Assembly: GCA_017847725.1 (NCBI GenBank)
Contig: JAGAXW010000029.1
Coordinates: forward strand, 1-33,667
Origin: Prevotella sp.
GTDB taxonomy: Bacteria; Bacteroidota; Bacteroidia; Bacteroidales; Bacteroidaceae
Length of the DNA: 33,667 bases
Reading direction: 5' to 3'
In this document: positions 33,400 to 33,667 of the stretch, one piece after another
Numbering within the stretch: position 1 is the stretch's first letter
How the letters are laid out: every line of letters starts with the position of its first letter
Translations under genes and position numbers: made by a program
The notes under the pieces: generated by a model
The model's database searches: none
What the model saw: only the letters and a program-made list of their open reading frames with translations
Told to the model about the DNA's origin: nothing

Positions 33400-33667
33400 T
33401 CGCGAAAGTTTGGAAATAACGGGTTCCAATCTTAACGTGAGTTCGACGAATTCGCGTAGTTCCACATAAAGTATATTGATATAAACACAGAACTCTTTAA
33501 AGAAAATAAGATTCATAACAACTCGTATCCGTCTGTGTGACTGAGCGTTAGGTGTGAAACTAAGTTTTGGAGGACACAGGCATGCAGTCTGGGTGTGCGC
33601 TATCTATCAAGTTAGGCTGAAACATCATCAACGCCAGGTTTATCACCGCCTGGAGAGCCTTATTTCA
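33400..33667. other. right-edge region without a recognised gene, possibly a structured RNA
   Basis: No convincing coding frame lies here. From 33535 (GTGTGACTGAGCGTTAGG) the composition changes and short stems appear: TTAG/CTAA around GTGTGAAA, and CCAGG/CCTGG at 33644-33663. GTGTG at 33535 resembles the 5' end of group II introns. The window ends before any domain V or maturase could be seen, so this stays a guess. Confidence 0.2.

Noticed and set aside
33325-33516. A small minus-strand gene after the last terminator
   Set aside because: It overlaps the terminator hairpin and the end of the plus-strand gene, with no promoter or family resemblance.

Overview
The window reads as a chromosomal segment of a Bacteroidales bacterium, most likely a Prevotella-type gut or rumen organism. 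Support comes from the many promoters of the Bacteroidetes form (TTTG, 19-20 bp, TAnnTTTG), arginine synthesis through a succinylornithine-type transcarbamylase, secreted proteins ending in the short Prevotellaceae-style C-terminal domain (Y-x-L-x-G-K-K-V ... GIYI-x-x-G-x-K-x-x-I-K), and pectin-degrading enzymes. I ran no search; family names are from pattern recognition.

Layout. (1) 1-398: a strong leftward promoter and boxA-like leader, probably of an rRNA operon beyond the left edge, back to back with the argR promoter. (2) 399-3668: argR, a GNAT acyltransferase, argG, argC. (3) 3669-13725: an inserted block with two operons: a membrane-bound Kelch-AraC regulator with three secreted proteins (beta-helix, YWFD-repeat, degenerate pullulanase), then a second beta-helix/repeat-protein pair. 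Both operon promoters carry the same 21-bp-spaced direct repeat. The block ends in a diverged second copy of the argC 3' end, fused in frame to a scrap of an adhesin gene. (4) 14028-14669: a cytidylate-kinase-like gene on the minus strand, bracketed by related hairpins. (5) 15003-23184: a tightly packed eight-gene operon, argD-proC-XRE/cupin-acyl-CoA ligase-proB-proA-argF'-ltaE. (6) 23176-25292: two tandem pectin methylesterases on the minus strand. (7) 25413-25488: tRNA-Pro(CGG) with a duplicated 3' end. (8) eno and an RluA-type pseudouridine synthase on the minus strand. (9) 28617-31412: a large secreted PL1 pectate lyase. (10) 31559-33334: an N-terminally truncated AAA ATPase, a 68-bp hairpin and an AT-rich secreted protein. 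The last 270 bases are unresolved.

How the genes work together. Regions 2 and 5 turn glutamate into arginine and proline. N-acylation (predicted succinylation) keeps the arginine branch apart from the proline branch. argB, argH and the deacylase are not in the window. The CE8 esterases and the PL1 lyase would act in sequence on methylated homogalacturonan. The inserted block looks like a self-contained sense-and-display system: a one-component trans-envelope regulator controlling itself and a set of surface beta-helix and repeat proteins. It is the best candidate here for an undescribed system.
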